Of a stretch of DNA of 8,181 nucleotides, positions 1-6,359 are shown one piece after another. Each line of letters opens with the position of its first letter. The stretch's first letter is position 1. This DNA comes from Deltaproteobacteria bacterium (GTDB lineage Bacteria > Desulfobacterota > Desulfobacteria > Desulfobacterales > JAUVKB01). Below the pieces are notes generated by a model. It saw only the letters and a program-made list of their open reading frames with translations. It was not told the DNA's origin and ran no database searches. The stretch is from assembly GCA_030596405.1 (NCBI GenBank), contig JAUVKB010000099.1, positions 1 through 8,181 of the forward strand, in the 5' to 3' direction. The position numbers and the translations under genes are program-made.

Positions 1-63
1 ATTGAAGACATTTTCTAAGAGCCGTTTCAAAACTTAAAGATGCCCATCCCCCTTGCTGACGAA

Positions 64-948
64 TCATTCATTCTTTAACAGAATATCAATGATCTTCGGC
101 AGATAATCATCGGTTTTACTTACATGGAAACTACACGCACCGGCTCCGCGATGCCCGCCCCCCTCAAATTTTGAAAGCATTTGTCCAACATTTACATTGC
201 ATTTTCTATTAAAAATACTATGACCGACGCTAACGACAAGCGTTTGCCTGTCATCATTATCATAACGTATTTTAACATTAACAACCGACTCGGGAAATAA
301 CGAATAGACCATAAATCGATTCCCACTCGGCGCTTTATCAAAATGACGAAAATCCGTAACCGAAACATGCTCCTTTAATTGAGTATGTTCCTTTAATAAG
401 GTATTATAAATTATATTCCGTTTAACGGTTTCTTTGCACCGTTTTTTTACTTCGGGGTCTTCAAGAACAATTTTAATGTCATGCTCCCTTAATAAATCGA
501 CAAGCCTGTTCCAATAAGGTTCGTCGGTTTTGTCAAAACCGGAAATTGTCATCGACAACAACACATAGCTATATTTTTCAGGATGAAGAACCTCGTCCAA
601 AGACAGGTCGGCCGAGTCAATTTTATCGGTTTCTGTAGTTAACTCACTGTAATCACGTTTAAATACATTGGCATAGTACTCAAAAACAACTCTTGCCGCT
701 GATGGTGCAATATTAAAAGCACCTCTAAAATGTCTGCTGATTTGATTTGAATAGTGATGGTCAAACCATAAACTGCATTTTTCGTTATAAGGGAGATTTG
801 CTATTATATCACCATTTCGAACATCAACCATGCCTTTTTGCATTTCATTCGGCTCCGCCCATTTTACAGGTTCTGTAACCTTTTCCGCTTCATAAAGAAG
901 AACCGCGCATACAACCCCGTCAAAATCAGCTCGCGTGACAACCCTCAT
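64..948 (-). CDS. DHH/DHHA1 family phosphoesterase (exopolyphosphatase / NrnA-like)
   Basis: This 294-residue protein is a predicted cytoplasmic metal-dependent phosphoesterase of the DHH superfamily, which includes RecJ, NrnA nanoRNases/pAp phosphatases and exopolyphosphatases. Visible motifs in order are RADFDG (residues 6-11, the first Asp motif, with Arg where many members have His), an Asp-containing segment near 42-48, the signature DHH at 63-65, IDSAD near 110-114, and the DHHA1 signature GGGHRGAGA at 263-271, expected to bind the substrate phosphate or nucleotide end. The length suits a complete two-domain NrnA-sized protein. The ATG at 946-948 follows a GGGGGTGA ribosome binding site (953-960). 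It is co-oriented with the upstream aldolase genes but separated from them by 216 bases, so it may have its own promoter. The substrate (oligoribonucleotide, pAp, polyphosphate or cyclic dinucleotide product) cannot be decided from sequence. Confidence 0.86.
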   Translation of the reverse strand: MRVVTRADFDGVVCAVLLYEAEKVTEPVKWAEPNEMQKGMVDVRNGDIIANLPYNEKCSLWFDHHYSNQISRHFRGAFNIAPSAARVVFEYYANVFKRDYSELTTETDKIDSADLSLDEVLHPEKYSYVLLSMTISGFDKTDEPYWNRLVDLLREHDIKIVLEDPEVKKRCKETVKRNIIYNTLLKEHTQLKEHVSVTDFRHFDKAPSGNRFMVYSLFPESVVNVKIRYDNDDRQTLVVSVGHSIFNRKCNVNVGQMLSKFEGGGHRGAGACSFHVSKTDDYLPKIIDILLKNE

Positions 949-1023
949 ACAATCACCCCCAATTTTATAAATCTGCCGGCGCCTGTAAGAGCCTGGCTTT
1001 TAAAATAGTTTTTACTTAACCCT

Positions 1024-1052
1024 TTAAACCACCAGCTAAGCTGATGGTTTAA
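1024..1052. repeat. Imperfect palindrome / REP-like hairpin in the intergenic gap
   Basis: TTAAACCACCAGC (1024-1036) and GCTGATGGTTTAA (1040-1052) form a 13-base-pair stem around the loop TAA. The single mismatch (C1032/A1044) becomes a G-U wobble in minus-strand RNA, so the leftward transcript would pair fully. An outer, bulged arm (ACTTAACCC near 1014-1022 against GGGTAAGT near 1065-1072) extends the structure. There is no U-tract right after the stem on either strand, so it is not a classical terminator. It could be a REP-type or IS-end-derived palindrome, or an mRNA processing or stability hairpin. Confidence 0.55.
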
Positions 1053-1101
1053 GCTTTGCTATGCGGGTAAGTTAGTAATTTACTGAAAATAAATACCTCC
1101 T

Positions 1102-1158
1102 TAAAACAAAAATAGAGCAAGTGGCGCTAAAGAACAAAATTTTGAAGGCGATAGCGCC
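1102..1158 (-). terminator. Possible terminator after the aldolase-dehydrogenase gene
   Basis: On the minus strand, seven bases after the TAA stop of the fusion gene, GGCGCTA (1158-1152) pairs perfectly with TAGCGCC (1129-1123). The 22-base spacer contains the self-complementary CAAAATTTTG. A T-rich run, TATTTTTGTTTT, follows about nine bases further on (1113-1102). The stem is short and the loop long, so termination may be weak or the structure may act only as a 3'-end stabiliser. Confidence 0.4.
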
Positions 1159-1164
1159 CAGGAT

Positions 1165-3273
1165 TTATCTGGGAAAGGCAGCGGGGATCCCGCCATCAAC
1201 AGGGAGTGAGGCGCCGGTAGTCGGGGTTTGCCCACTTGCAAAAAATACGACTGCATTGCCGACATGTTCCGCCAGCACAGGCGCTTTTAGCAAGTTTCTG
1301 TTGCGATAATATTCTTTCAAGCCTTTGGCATCGAGTCCCCTGGATTTCATTCTTTCCGGCCCTATGAGATCCCATAACTTGGAAGATATTTCTTCATCCC
1401 CGAATACAGCGTCAGGGTTAATCATATTTACCCTGACCCCCAGTTCGGCCAACTCCAGCGCAGCGATTTTTGAAATCTGATGGGCGCCGGCCTTGGAAGC
1501 ACTATAAGCGCCAAAAGCCAAGCCAGGATCAAATACGTTTTTTGAACTGATAACAACGATGTTTCCCCCTGTTCCCTGCCTTTTAAATACAGGGATAGAG
1601 GCTTTGATAACATTAAATGTCCCTTTAAAATTTACGGCTATAACCTGATCCAGCTTGTCGGGATCAATCTCTTCGATTTTTGATACATAAGCGATACCGG
1701 CATTCGGCACGACAATATCGATACCCCCAAGCTTAAGGCTTGTTGTTTCAAAAGCCTTTTCTACCGACCGGTAATCGGTGACATCACAAATAATAGATTC
1801 CACCCGGCTTTCGCCATATTTTTCTTCCAGAATCAAATGGGCTTTTTGCAGGCCGGACCGGTCAATATCGGATATCATTACAACAGCGCCGGCGTTTATC
1901 AACTGTTTTGCTATGCCGAATCCTATTGCGCCCGCACTGCCCGTGATAAAAGCGACCTGACCCTGAAGTGGAAGACAAGAAGATTTGTCAAGTTTTTTTT
2001 GCTGGGGGCTCCAGTACTCCATGTCAAAAATATGGGAGTCGGAAATGGGAACATACTCTCCCAAAGCAGCGGCGCGTAGTTTTGCCCGTATTGTGTGTTC
2101 TCCGATGTCGGCGGCAATACATGCGTCCTTTCTGGTAAACCCTAGGGCAACAAGTCCCATGCCCGCAACCAAAAACAGACGTGGATAGGGATCGAGCTCT
2201 TTTTGCTCGACTCCCCGGGCGGCTAAATGGCTATTAAAATAGCGATGATAATCATTATTAAAATCGTCTATTGTCTGATTTACGAAATTTTTAAGTTCGT
2301 TATCGTTTTCAGGAACAGACTCGATATAGACCATCTTGTTTTTTGTCCGGATGACGTGATCAGGGGTAAGAACCCCTGAATTGCATATCTGAAGAGCTTC
2401 TTTTGCAAGAGAGGCGTCTGCCAAATCGGGCGCTGTTCGTGTTTCGACATAAAACCGTCTCAACCGGTTTTTTGATATCGTATGAGCGCAAGCCCCCCGA
2501 ACCGTTTGCGCGAATCCGGCAAGAGAGGAGTCTGTGTTTTTAGGCGGCTTAAGGTCAAAACGGCGCGTAAGCAAAGATTTTTTTTCTATCCGTTCTTCAA
2601 TATATGCTTCTGCCCTGCCCACATAATCTATCATCCTTTCATAGGATGTCCTGCCGTCTTGCGCAAATGTGAAAATGCCGTGATGTAATATTATTACAGC
2701 TTCTATGTCCGGGCTTTTTTCAAATTGTTCTATTACTCTTTTTGCCAGAGGAAGGCCGGACATCGTATAAGGAAGTATGGCAATTTTTGTCCCTAATGCC
2801 TCTTTTATCATCTCTTGTCCGTTTTTCTGATTGGTTAGAACAAGGATGCTGTCAGCGTGGGTATGCTCGATGTACTTGTGAGGAAGAAAAGCATGAATAA
2901 AAGACTCAACCGAAGGATCCGGGCTTGACGCCCGGATACGATGAATCTTTAACTGGTTGTCCATCTCATCATCAGACAGTTTTTCAAGATTGCGAAGTTT
3001 TTTAAGAGGCTCAATATTTAAGCCTGTAAATCCATCCGGCTCGATTGTTGAAAGATCCCGGCCGCTGCCTTTAACAAAGAGAACATCGGTTTCTTCGCCC
3101 AGTATATTTTTTATTTTTATTTTCACAGAGGTGTTGCCACCCCCGTGAAGAACAAGATTGCCGTCTCTGCCGATGAGACGGGATGTGTATACACGCAGAG
3201 CCAATTCTTTTGGATGGTTAGAAAATTTTTCAACACATTTTTCCAAATCCTTTTCGTTAAAGAGACTCTTCAT
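1165..3273 (-). CDS. Bifunctional class II aldolase / short-chain dehydrogenase (RhaD-SDR fusion)
   Basis: This 702-residue fusion resembles the proteins annotated as bifunctional rhamnulose-1-phosphate aldolase/alcohol dehydrogenase, of usual length. Residues 1-400 are a class II (zinc) aldolase: GGGNTSVK at 44-51 binds phosphate, HTHAD at 137-141 and LHHG at 196-199 carry the likely zinc histidines. Residues 438-702 are a Rossmann SDR: TGSAGAIG at 444-451 for NAD(P), NAG at 524-526, N549, S576/S577, and the catalytic Y590-x3-K594. All key residues of both halves are present. The expected chemistry is retro-aldol cleavage of a ketose 1-phosphate to dihydroxyacetone phosphate plus an aldehyde (lactaldehyde in the rhamnose case) and redox conversion of the aldehyde or a sugar. 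The ATG follows AAGAGGAATTGC and lies 13 bases after the LsrF-like stop, suggesting translational coupling. No rhamnose isomerase, kinase or transporter is in the window, so the true substrate may differ. Confidence 0.92.
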   Translation of the reverse strand: MKSLFNEKDLEKCVEKFSNHPKELALRVYTSRLIGRDGNLVLHGGGNTSVKIKIKNILGEETDVLFVKGSGRDLSTIEPDGFTGLNIEPLKKLRNLEKLSDDEMDNQLKIHRIRASSPDPSVESFIHAFLPHKYIEHTHADSILVLTNQKNGQEMIKEALGTKIAILPYTMSGLPLAKRVIEQFEKSPDIEAVIILHHGIFTFAQDGRTSYERMIDYVGRAEAYIEERIEKKSLLTRRFDLKPPKNTDSSLAGFAQTVRGACAHTISKNRLRRFYVETRTAPDLADASLAKEALQICNSGVLTPDHVIRTKNKMVYIESVPENDNELKNFVNQTIDDFNNDYHRYFNSHLAARGVEQKELDPYPRLFLVAGMGLVALGFTRKDACIAADIGEHTIRAKLRAAALGEYVPISDSHIFDMEYWSPQQKKLDKSSCLPLQGQVAFITGSAGAIGFGIAKQLINAGAVVMISDIDRSGLQKAHLILEEKYGESRVESIICDVTDYRSVEKAFETTSLKLGGIDIVVPNAGIAYVSKIEEIDPDKLDQVIAVNFKGTFNVIKASIPVFKRQGTGGNIVVISSKNVFDPGLAFGAYSASKAGAHQISKIAALELAELGVRVNMINPDAVFGDEEISSKLWDLIGPERMKSRGLDAKGLKEYYRNRNLLKAPVLAEHVGNAVVFFASGQTPTTGASLPVDGGIPAAFPR

Positions 3274-3286
3274 GCAATTCCTCTTA

Positions 3287-4075
3287 TTAACTGTTTTTTA
3301 CATCCTCATAAATTTCTTCAGCATCTTCAGCCGAGGCGTTTTTGTGAACAATGGCGTGCAGCGCTTTCATCATGGCCTCAGGATAATCATGCTGCCAAAC
3401 GTTCCTGCCGAGGGTCAAACCGATAGCGCCCTTCTGCATGCCGTCGTGGACAAATTCAAAAACTTCCCGTTCTGTTTCACATCTTGGGCCGCCGGCCATC
3501 ACAACGGGAACAGGACATCCGTTTACAACTTTATCAAAGTCCTCACACCAGTAGGTTTTTACTACTTTGGCTCCAAATTCAGCGGCAATACGGCAGCACA
3601 ATCCCAGGTATCTGGAGTCTCTTTTTGTCAGTTCCTTGCCGACTGCAGTAACGGCCATTACGGGAATACCATAGTTTTCGCATTCATTTACAAGTTTTCC
3701 CAGATTTACAAGCGAATCGTATTCGTAATCGCTCCCTACAAAAATCGACATGCCCACGGCCGCAACATTGAGCCGAATGGCCTCCTGGATCGATGTTGTG
3801 ATTGCCTCATGGGCAAGGTCCTTTCCGATTACACTCGAACCGCCCGACACCCTGAGAATAACAGGCAAGTTGTTTTCAGGATTAACACAGGCACGCAATA
3901 TGCCCCTTGTCACAAAAAGGCCATCGGCGTAAGGGACCAGTGGGGCGATGGTTTCTTCCGGCCTTTCAAGTTTCTTGGTCGGGCCCTGAAAGTATCCGTG
4001 ATCAATGGGTAGAAAAAAACAATGGCCATCCGGCTTAATAAGTCTCGACAAACGGTTCTTCATTCCCCAATCCAT
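3287..4075 (-). CDS. LsrF-like class I aldolase/thiolase (DhnA/DeoC-LacD superfamily)
   Basis: This 262-residue TIM-barrel protein closely resembles E. coli LsrF, the thiolase that transfers acetyl from 3-hydroxy-5-phosphonooxypentane-2,4-dione to CoA at the end of autoinducer-2 breakdown. Shared landmarks are the start MDWGMKNRLSR, PIDHGYFQGPTKKLERPE (23-40), TRGILR (56-61), RLNVAAVG, VGSDYEY (113-119), VVKTYW (171-176) with the presumed Schiff-base Lys173, VVMAGG (191-196) and GRNVWQHD (223-230). It lacks the roughly 30-residue N-terminal extension of E. coli LsrF. The ATG follows a strong AAGGAGGAG site (4081-4089). LsrK and LsrG are not nearby, so an AI-2 role is only a hypothesis. Alternatives are a fructose-bisphosphate aldolase of the archaeal/DhnA type or the ADH synthase of alternative aromatic synthesis; the DHGYFQGPT and LERPE blocks favour LsrF. 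It is coupled to the downstream aldolase-dehydrogenase. Confidence 0.85.
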   Translation of the reverse strand: MDWGMKNRLSRLIKPDGHCFFLPIDHGYFQGPTKKLERPEETIAPLVPYADGLFVTRGILRACVNPENNLPVILRVSGGSSVIGKDLAHEAITTSIQEAIRLNVAAVGMSIFVGSDYEYDSLVNLGKLVNECENYGIPVMAVTAVGKELTKRDSRYLGLCCRIAAEFGAKVVKTYWCEDFDKVVNGCPVPVVMAGGPRCETEREVFEFVHDGMQKGAIGLTLGRNVWQHDYPEAMMKALHAIVHKNASAEDAEEIYEDVKNS

Positions 4076-4132
4076 TGTAACTCCTCCTTGCTTAACTAAA
4101 TTATTAAAATTAAAAGGCTGTTTAAAACATTT

Positions 4133-4465
4133 TTAGTGATCGCAGAGATTGGAACCGGTTGAAAGCGTATTTTCAATATAATTTTTCACAAGTTCCTCAG
4201 GTTCAATCGCAGGGGCTCCTGTAATAACATTGATGCCGTTTTGTTCCATAAGACTTATTGCTCTTTGTCCCATTCCTCCGGCAATAACAACATTTGCACC
4301 CTTGTCGTGGAGCCACTTCGGCAGTACGCCCGGCTCATGAGCCGGGGGAACAAGAACTTCTTTGTTTATAATCTTGTTTTCTTCAACATTTATGATGGCA
4401 AATTCCTGACAATGACCAAAATGAGCCGTCAGTTTCCCTTCAGCCAAAGGAATCGCAAATTTCAT
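4133..4465 (-). CDS. NifX/NifB-like dinitrogenase iron-molybdenum cofactor domain protein (distal copy)
   Basis: This 110-residue protein belongs to the dinitrogenase FeMo-cofactor-binding (DNFB) family, an RNase H-like fold whose members carry or assemble Fe-, Mo- or Cu-containing clusters. It shows the family start MKFAIPLAEGKLTAHFGHC, an HEPG segment at 43-46, and the glycine-rich turn IAGGMGQRA (61-69). Potential ligands are H15, H18, C19, H43 and a C-terminal CDH (108-110). Those Cys/His residues at both ends are absent from the other NifX-like protein of this operon, so the two probably do not do the same job. A GGAGGA ribosome binding site precedes the ATG. It lies 80 bases after the Mrp ATPase, which may load or move the cluster. 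The bound metal cannot be told from sequence; no nitrogenase genes are visible. Confidence 0.9.
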   Translation of the reverse strand: MKFAIPLAEGKLTAHFGHCQEFAIINVEENKIINKEVLVPPAHEPGVLPKWLHDKGANVVIAGGMGQRAISLMEQNGINVITGAPAIEPEELVKNYIENTLSTGSNLCDH

Positions 4466-4545
4466 AATAATAATCCTCCAAATATTTTATCGTTGTTTTT
4501 GTAAGTTATGTTGTTTGCCAAATATAAGGTATAAAAGGCGCAATT

Positions 4546-5388
4546 TTATCTGTTACCGGAAATTTTATCGACAATATCGGCAAAGGCTTTTGTTGCCCGG
4601 GAATCGGTATATTGTTCCTGGAAAGAAGTGCCGGAATCGCCGCATAAGACAACATTCTTGTCAAAAGGAATTTTCCCAAGAAATTTTATTCCGGCTGCCA
4701 CGGCCGTTCTTTCTCCGCCGCCTGATCCGAAAAGGTCGAGTGTTTTGCCGCAATGGGGGCAAATGAAACCGCTCATATTTTCGATCAGTCCAAAAATTTC
4801 CATTTTTACGGTTTTACAGAAGTTTATCGATTTTCGCACATCTGCCAGCGACACCTCCTGTGGTGTCGTGACGATGATTGCCCTGGCGTCTTGAATAGTC
4901 TGGGCAATGGTCAACGGCTCATCACCTGTGCCCGGCGGAGAATCGATAATCAAATAATCAAGATCTCCCCAGTCAACATCACAGATAAACTGTTTGATTG
5001 CAGAATATTTAAGAGGACCTCTCCAGATAATTGCGTCGTCCTTGTTTGGGCTTAGCGATTCTATGGAAACGGCCTTTAAATTTTTCGAATAACTTATCGG
5101 AGCCAGCTTCTTGTTGCCGCTCATCCCCAGCATTCCCTTGAGCCCGAGCATTCTTGGCACATCAGGGCCGTGTATGTCAACATCCATAATGCCGACCTTA
5201 AAACCCTTTTTGGCAAGGGCTATGGCAAGATTAACCGACACGCTTGTTTTACCCACGCCGCCTTTGCCGCTCATTACAAGAAATTTATGTTTTATTTTTC
5301 CCAGAGATTCTTTTACAGAAGCATCCTGTTCGGATTTGGTTTTTTCCCCTTCAGCCGAACCAGAACTGCCTTTCTTGGATTCCACCAT
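4546..5388 (-). CDS. mrp: Mrp/NBP35-family Fe-S cluster carrier ATPase
   Basis: This cytoplasmic P-loop ATPase (280 residues from the chosen start) belongs to the Mrp/ApbC/NBP35 group, which binds and transfers Fe-S or related clusters. Counting from that start, the deviant Walker A SGKGGVGKTS is at 40-49 with the signature lysine K42, MDVDIHGP is at 68-75, IDSPPGTGDE at 148-157, and the cluster-binding CPHC at 210-213. The first 30 residues are a charged Ser/Lys/Glu linker without cysteines. The frame stays open upstream to an ATG at 5409, but that codon has no ribosome binding site, whereas the ATG at 5386-5388 follows AAGGGAGGT (5398-5406). The neighbours on both sides are NifX-like proteins, an arrangement reminiscent of the Mrp-ORP pairing in Desulfovibrio, so they are the likely clients. 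Identity as Mrp-family ATPase is firm; the cluster type is inferred. Confidence 0.95.
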   Translation of the reverse strand: MVESKKGSSGSAEGEKTKSEQDASVKESLGKIKHKFLVMSGKGGVGKTSVSVNLAIALAKKGFKVGIMDVDIHGPDVPRMLGLKGMLGMSGNKKLAPISYSKNLKAVSIESLSPNKDDAIIWRGPLKYSAIKQFICDVDWGDLDYLIIDSPPGTGDEPLTIAQTIQDARAIIVTTPQEVSLADVRKSINFCKTVKMEIFGLIENMSGFICPHCGKTLDLFGSGGGERTAVAAGIKFLGKIPFDKNVVLCGDSGTSFQEQYTDSRATKAFADIVDKISGNR

Positions 5389-5397
5389 TTTGTACTT

Positions 5398-5406
5398 ACC
5401 TCCCTT
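5398..5406 (-). promoter_or_regulatory. Ribosome binding site that sets the Mrp start
   Basis: The minus strand reads AAGGGAGGT, nine bases before the ATG at 5388. The upstream in-frame ATG at 5409 is preceded by CCGATTCAC, with no Shine-Dalgarno match. In the longer reading this motif would be coding sequence (residues Lys-Gly-Gly), which is unlikely for so good a match. Confidence 0.7.
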
Positions 5407-5421
5407 CATGTGAATCGGATG

Positions 5422-5784
5422 TTAAAGCCAGTGCCCCTCCACATTGGGCTCCTGAGCAGATTTTAATTTGTTGTTTTTGTATTGGGATATAGCATCATTA
5501 ACTTTTCCGCTTGCGCCGATAAAAATTTTTACACCCGCTGTCTGCAAGACTTTAAATGCTTTTGGACCGCAGTTGCCTGTAATCAGAACATCTGCATTAT
5601 TGTCGACGATTGTTTTGCCCGCCTGTATGCCGGCGCCTTGAGCCATATCAAGATTTTGACTGTTTTCAACAACCTCATATTTCATGGTTTCAGGATCGAC
5701 TATAATAAAATTTACCGCCCTCCCAAAACGCGGATCAATATCTGATGACAAATCTTTTCCCGACGATGTTACAGCAATTCTCAT
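5422..5784 (-). CDS. NifX/NifB-like dinitrogenase iron-molybdenum cofactor domain protein (proximal copy)
   Basis: This 120-residue DNFB-family protein is of the type related to the Desulfovibrio orange protein and archaeal/Thermotoga NifX-like proteins. Landmarks are the start MRIAVTSSGKDLSSDIDPRFGR, DPRFGRA at 17-23, AQGAGIQAGKTI (48-59), and TGNCGPKAF (69-77) with its only cysteine, C72; the tail ends in EGHWL. The single cysteine and lack of a Cys/His tail distinguish it from the second NifX-like protein downstream. The ATG follows AAAGGAGA about ten bases upstream. The stop lies 33 bases before the chosen Mrp start, so the two are almost certainly co-transcribed, which supports a carrier/client relation. 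It probably holds or relays a metal cluster in the cytoplasm; whether that is Fe-S, Fe-Mo or Mo-Cu cannot be read here. Confidence 0.91.
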   Translation of the reverse strand: MRIAVTSSGKDLSSDIDPRFGRAVNFIIVDPETMKYEVVENSQNLDMAQGAGIQAGKTIVDNNADVLITGNCGPKAFKVLQTAGVKIFIGASGKVNDAISQYKNNKLKSAQEPNVEGHWL

Positions 5785-5842
5785 AATATATTTTCTCCTT
5801 TTGTCTTAAACCCGGAACATATCAGTCCTTACGGCTTATATT

Positions 5843-6286
5843 TTAATCCCGAATATGGTGTAAATTTTTATTATTGCACAAAGGACAATTTTTTGACTCT
5901 TTTGTGTTGCGGGTCACTTGCCATTTGTGATTGCATTCAGGGCAAATAAATGTCCTTTCCTTTGTCTTTATTTTAGCCTTAGCCTTAACCGTGTTTGTAA
6001 TTTTGTATTTGCCGCCTTCAATATTTATCGCCTTCCCGTTAATCATGGCATCGGCAATAGTTTTTCGCGCCTGCTGAACAATCCGTCCAAAAGTTGCTCT
6101 GGACACTCCCATATTACGACCTGCTTCTTCGTGGGACATGTCGAGGAGATCTGCAAGCCTTATCGATTCACGCTCATCAACAGTAAGATGGACTTCTTCC
6201 AGGTCGAGCATGGGAATACCCCTCGGCTTGAAGTAGCTGATATCAGGATTAAATGCTACTATACGATTTTTGCGGGGTCGCGCCAT
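5843..6286 (-). CDS. DUF134 (UPF0251) DNA-binding protein with C-terminal zinc ribbon
   Basis: This 147-residue protein belongs to the DUF134/UPF0251 family, whose members have a sigma-70 region 4-like helix-turn-helix and occur mostly in anaerobes. The start MARPRKNR matches the family N-terminus. FKPRGIPMLDLEEV (19-32) is the conserved block before the helix-turn-helix at about 47-80 (DMSHEEAGRNMGVSRATFGR). After a Lys-rich linker, CPEC (115-118) and CPLC (134-137) make a probable zinc ribbon, longer than the minimal family form. The frame extends two codons to a GTG at 6290-6292, but AAGG (6292-6295) sits five bases before the ATG at 6286 and family starts support that ATG. It is the first gene of the leftward cluster, next to a perfect palindrome, so it is a good candidate for local autoregulation. 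Ligand and targets are unknown. Confidence 0.9.
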   Translation of the reverse strand: MARPRKNRIVAFNPDISYFKPRGIPMLDLEEVHLTVDERESIRLADLLDMSHEEAGRNMGVSRATFGRIVQQARKTIADAMINGKAINIEGGKYKITNTVKAKAKIKTKERTFICPECNHKWQVTRNTKESKNCPLCNNKNLHHIRD

Positions 6287-6291
6287 AAACA

Positions 6292-6298
6292 CCTTTTT
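6292..6298 (-). promoter_or_regulatory. Ribosome binding site for DUF134, overlapping the palindrome
   Basis: The minus strand reads AAAAAGG, then TGTTT, then the ATG at 6286. This spacing suits that ATG and not the GTG at 6292. The A-run is shared with the right arm of the adjoining palindrome as read on this strand, so a bound protein or a hairpin there would also mask ribosome access. Confidence 0.55.
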
Positions 6299-6318
6299 AT
6301 GAGTATATACTCATAAAA
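6295..6318. promoter_or_regulatory. Perfect 24-base palindrome, probable operator
   Basis: The half-site TTTTATGAGTAT (6295-6306) is followed by its exact reverse complement (6307-6318), with the axis between 6306 and 6307 and no mismatch. It lies just upstream of the DUF134 start and downstream of the TTGACA box at 6339-6344, so it would cover the expected transcription start. A dimeric repressor, possibly DUF134 itself, is the simplest reading. It is not followed by a T-run that would suggest a terminator. Confidence 0.7.
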
Positions 6319-6338
6319 TTAATTATTCTCTTCCTGTT

Positions 6339-6344
6339 TGTCAA
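6339..6344 (-). promoter_or_regulatory. -35-like box for the leftward operon
   Basis: The minus strand has a consensus TTGACA here. Seventeen bases downstream is TAATTT (6321-6316), only a weak -10 match in a very AT-rich stretch that runs into the palindrome. A good -35 with a poor -10 could mean regulated initiation or chance. No sigma-54 -24/-12 element (GG then GC at 10-base spacing) was found between 6320 and 6480. Confidence 0.4.
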
Positions 6345-6359
6345 GAAATTTTTTGCTTG

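Noticed and set aside
1..63. Possible start of another gene downstream of the DHH gene
   Set aside because: A minus-strand GGGGGATG is followed by a stop after five codons, and the ATG near position 11 lacks a ribosome binding site and has too little sequence to judge.
2192..2210. Short hairpin TCGAGC / GCTCGA in the aldolase-dehydrogenase gene
   Set aside because: Only six base pairs and within normal coding sequence; no functional context.
2917..2937. Inverted repeat ATCCGGGC / GCCCGGAT with a five-base loop in the aldolase-dehydrogenase gene
   Set aside because: The encoded segment fits continuously with the class II aldolase region before SFIHAFLPHK, so there is no sign of an inserted palindromic element or an internal terminator.
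3158..4012. Long plus-strand open frame opposite the LsrF-like gene
   Set aside because: Its translation has no recognisable domain and the opposite strand encodes a complete, motif-rich aldolase with a strong ribosome binding site. It is an antisense shadow.
4329..4346. Perfect 18-base GC-rich palindrome (half CCCGGCTCA) inside the distal NifX-like gene
   Set aside because: It encodes Pro-Ala-His-Glu-Pro-Gly, which looks like an ordinary family segment, and there is no gene boundary or T-run nearby. Chance from codon choice is the simpler reading.
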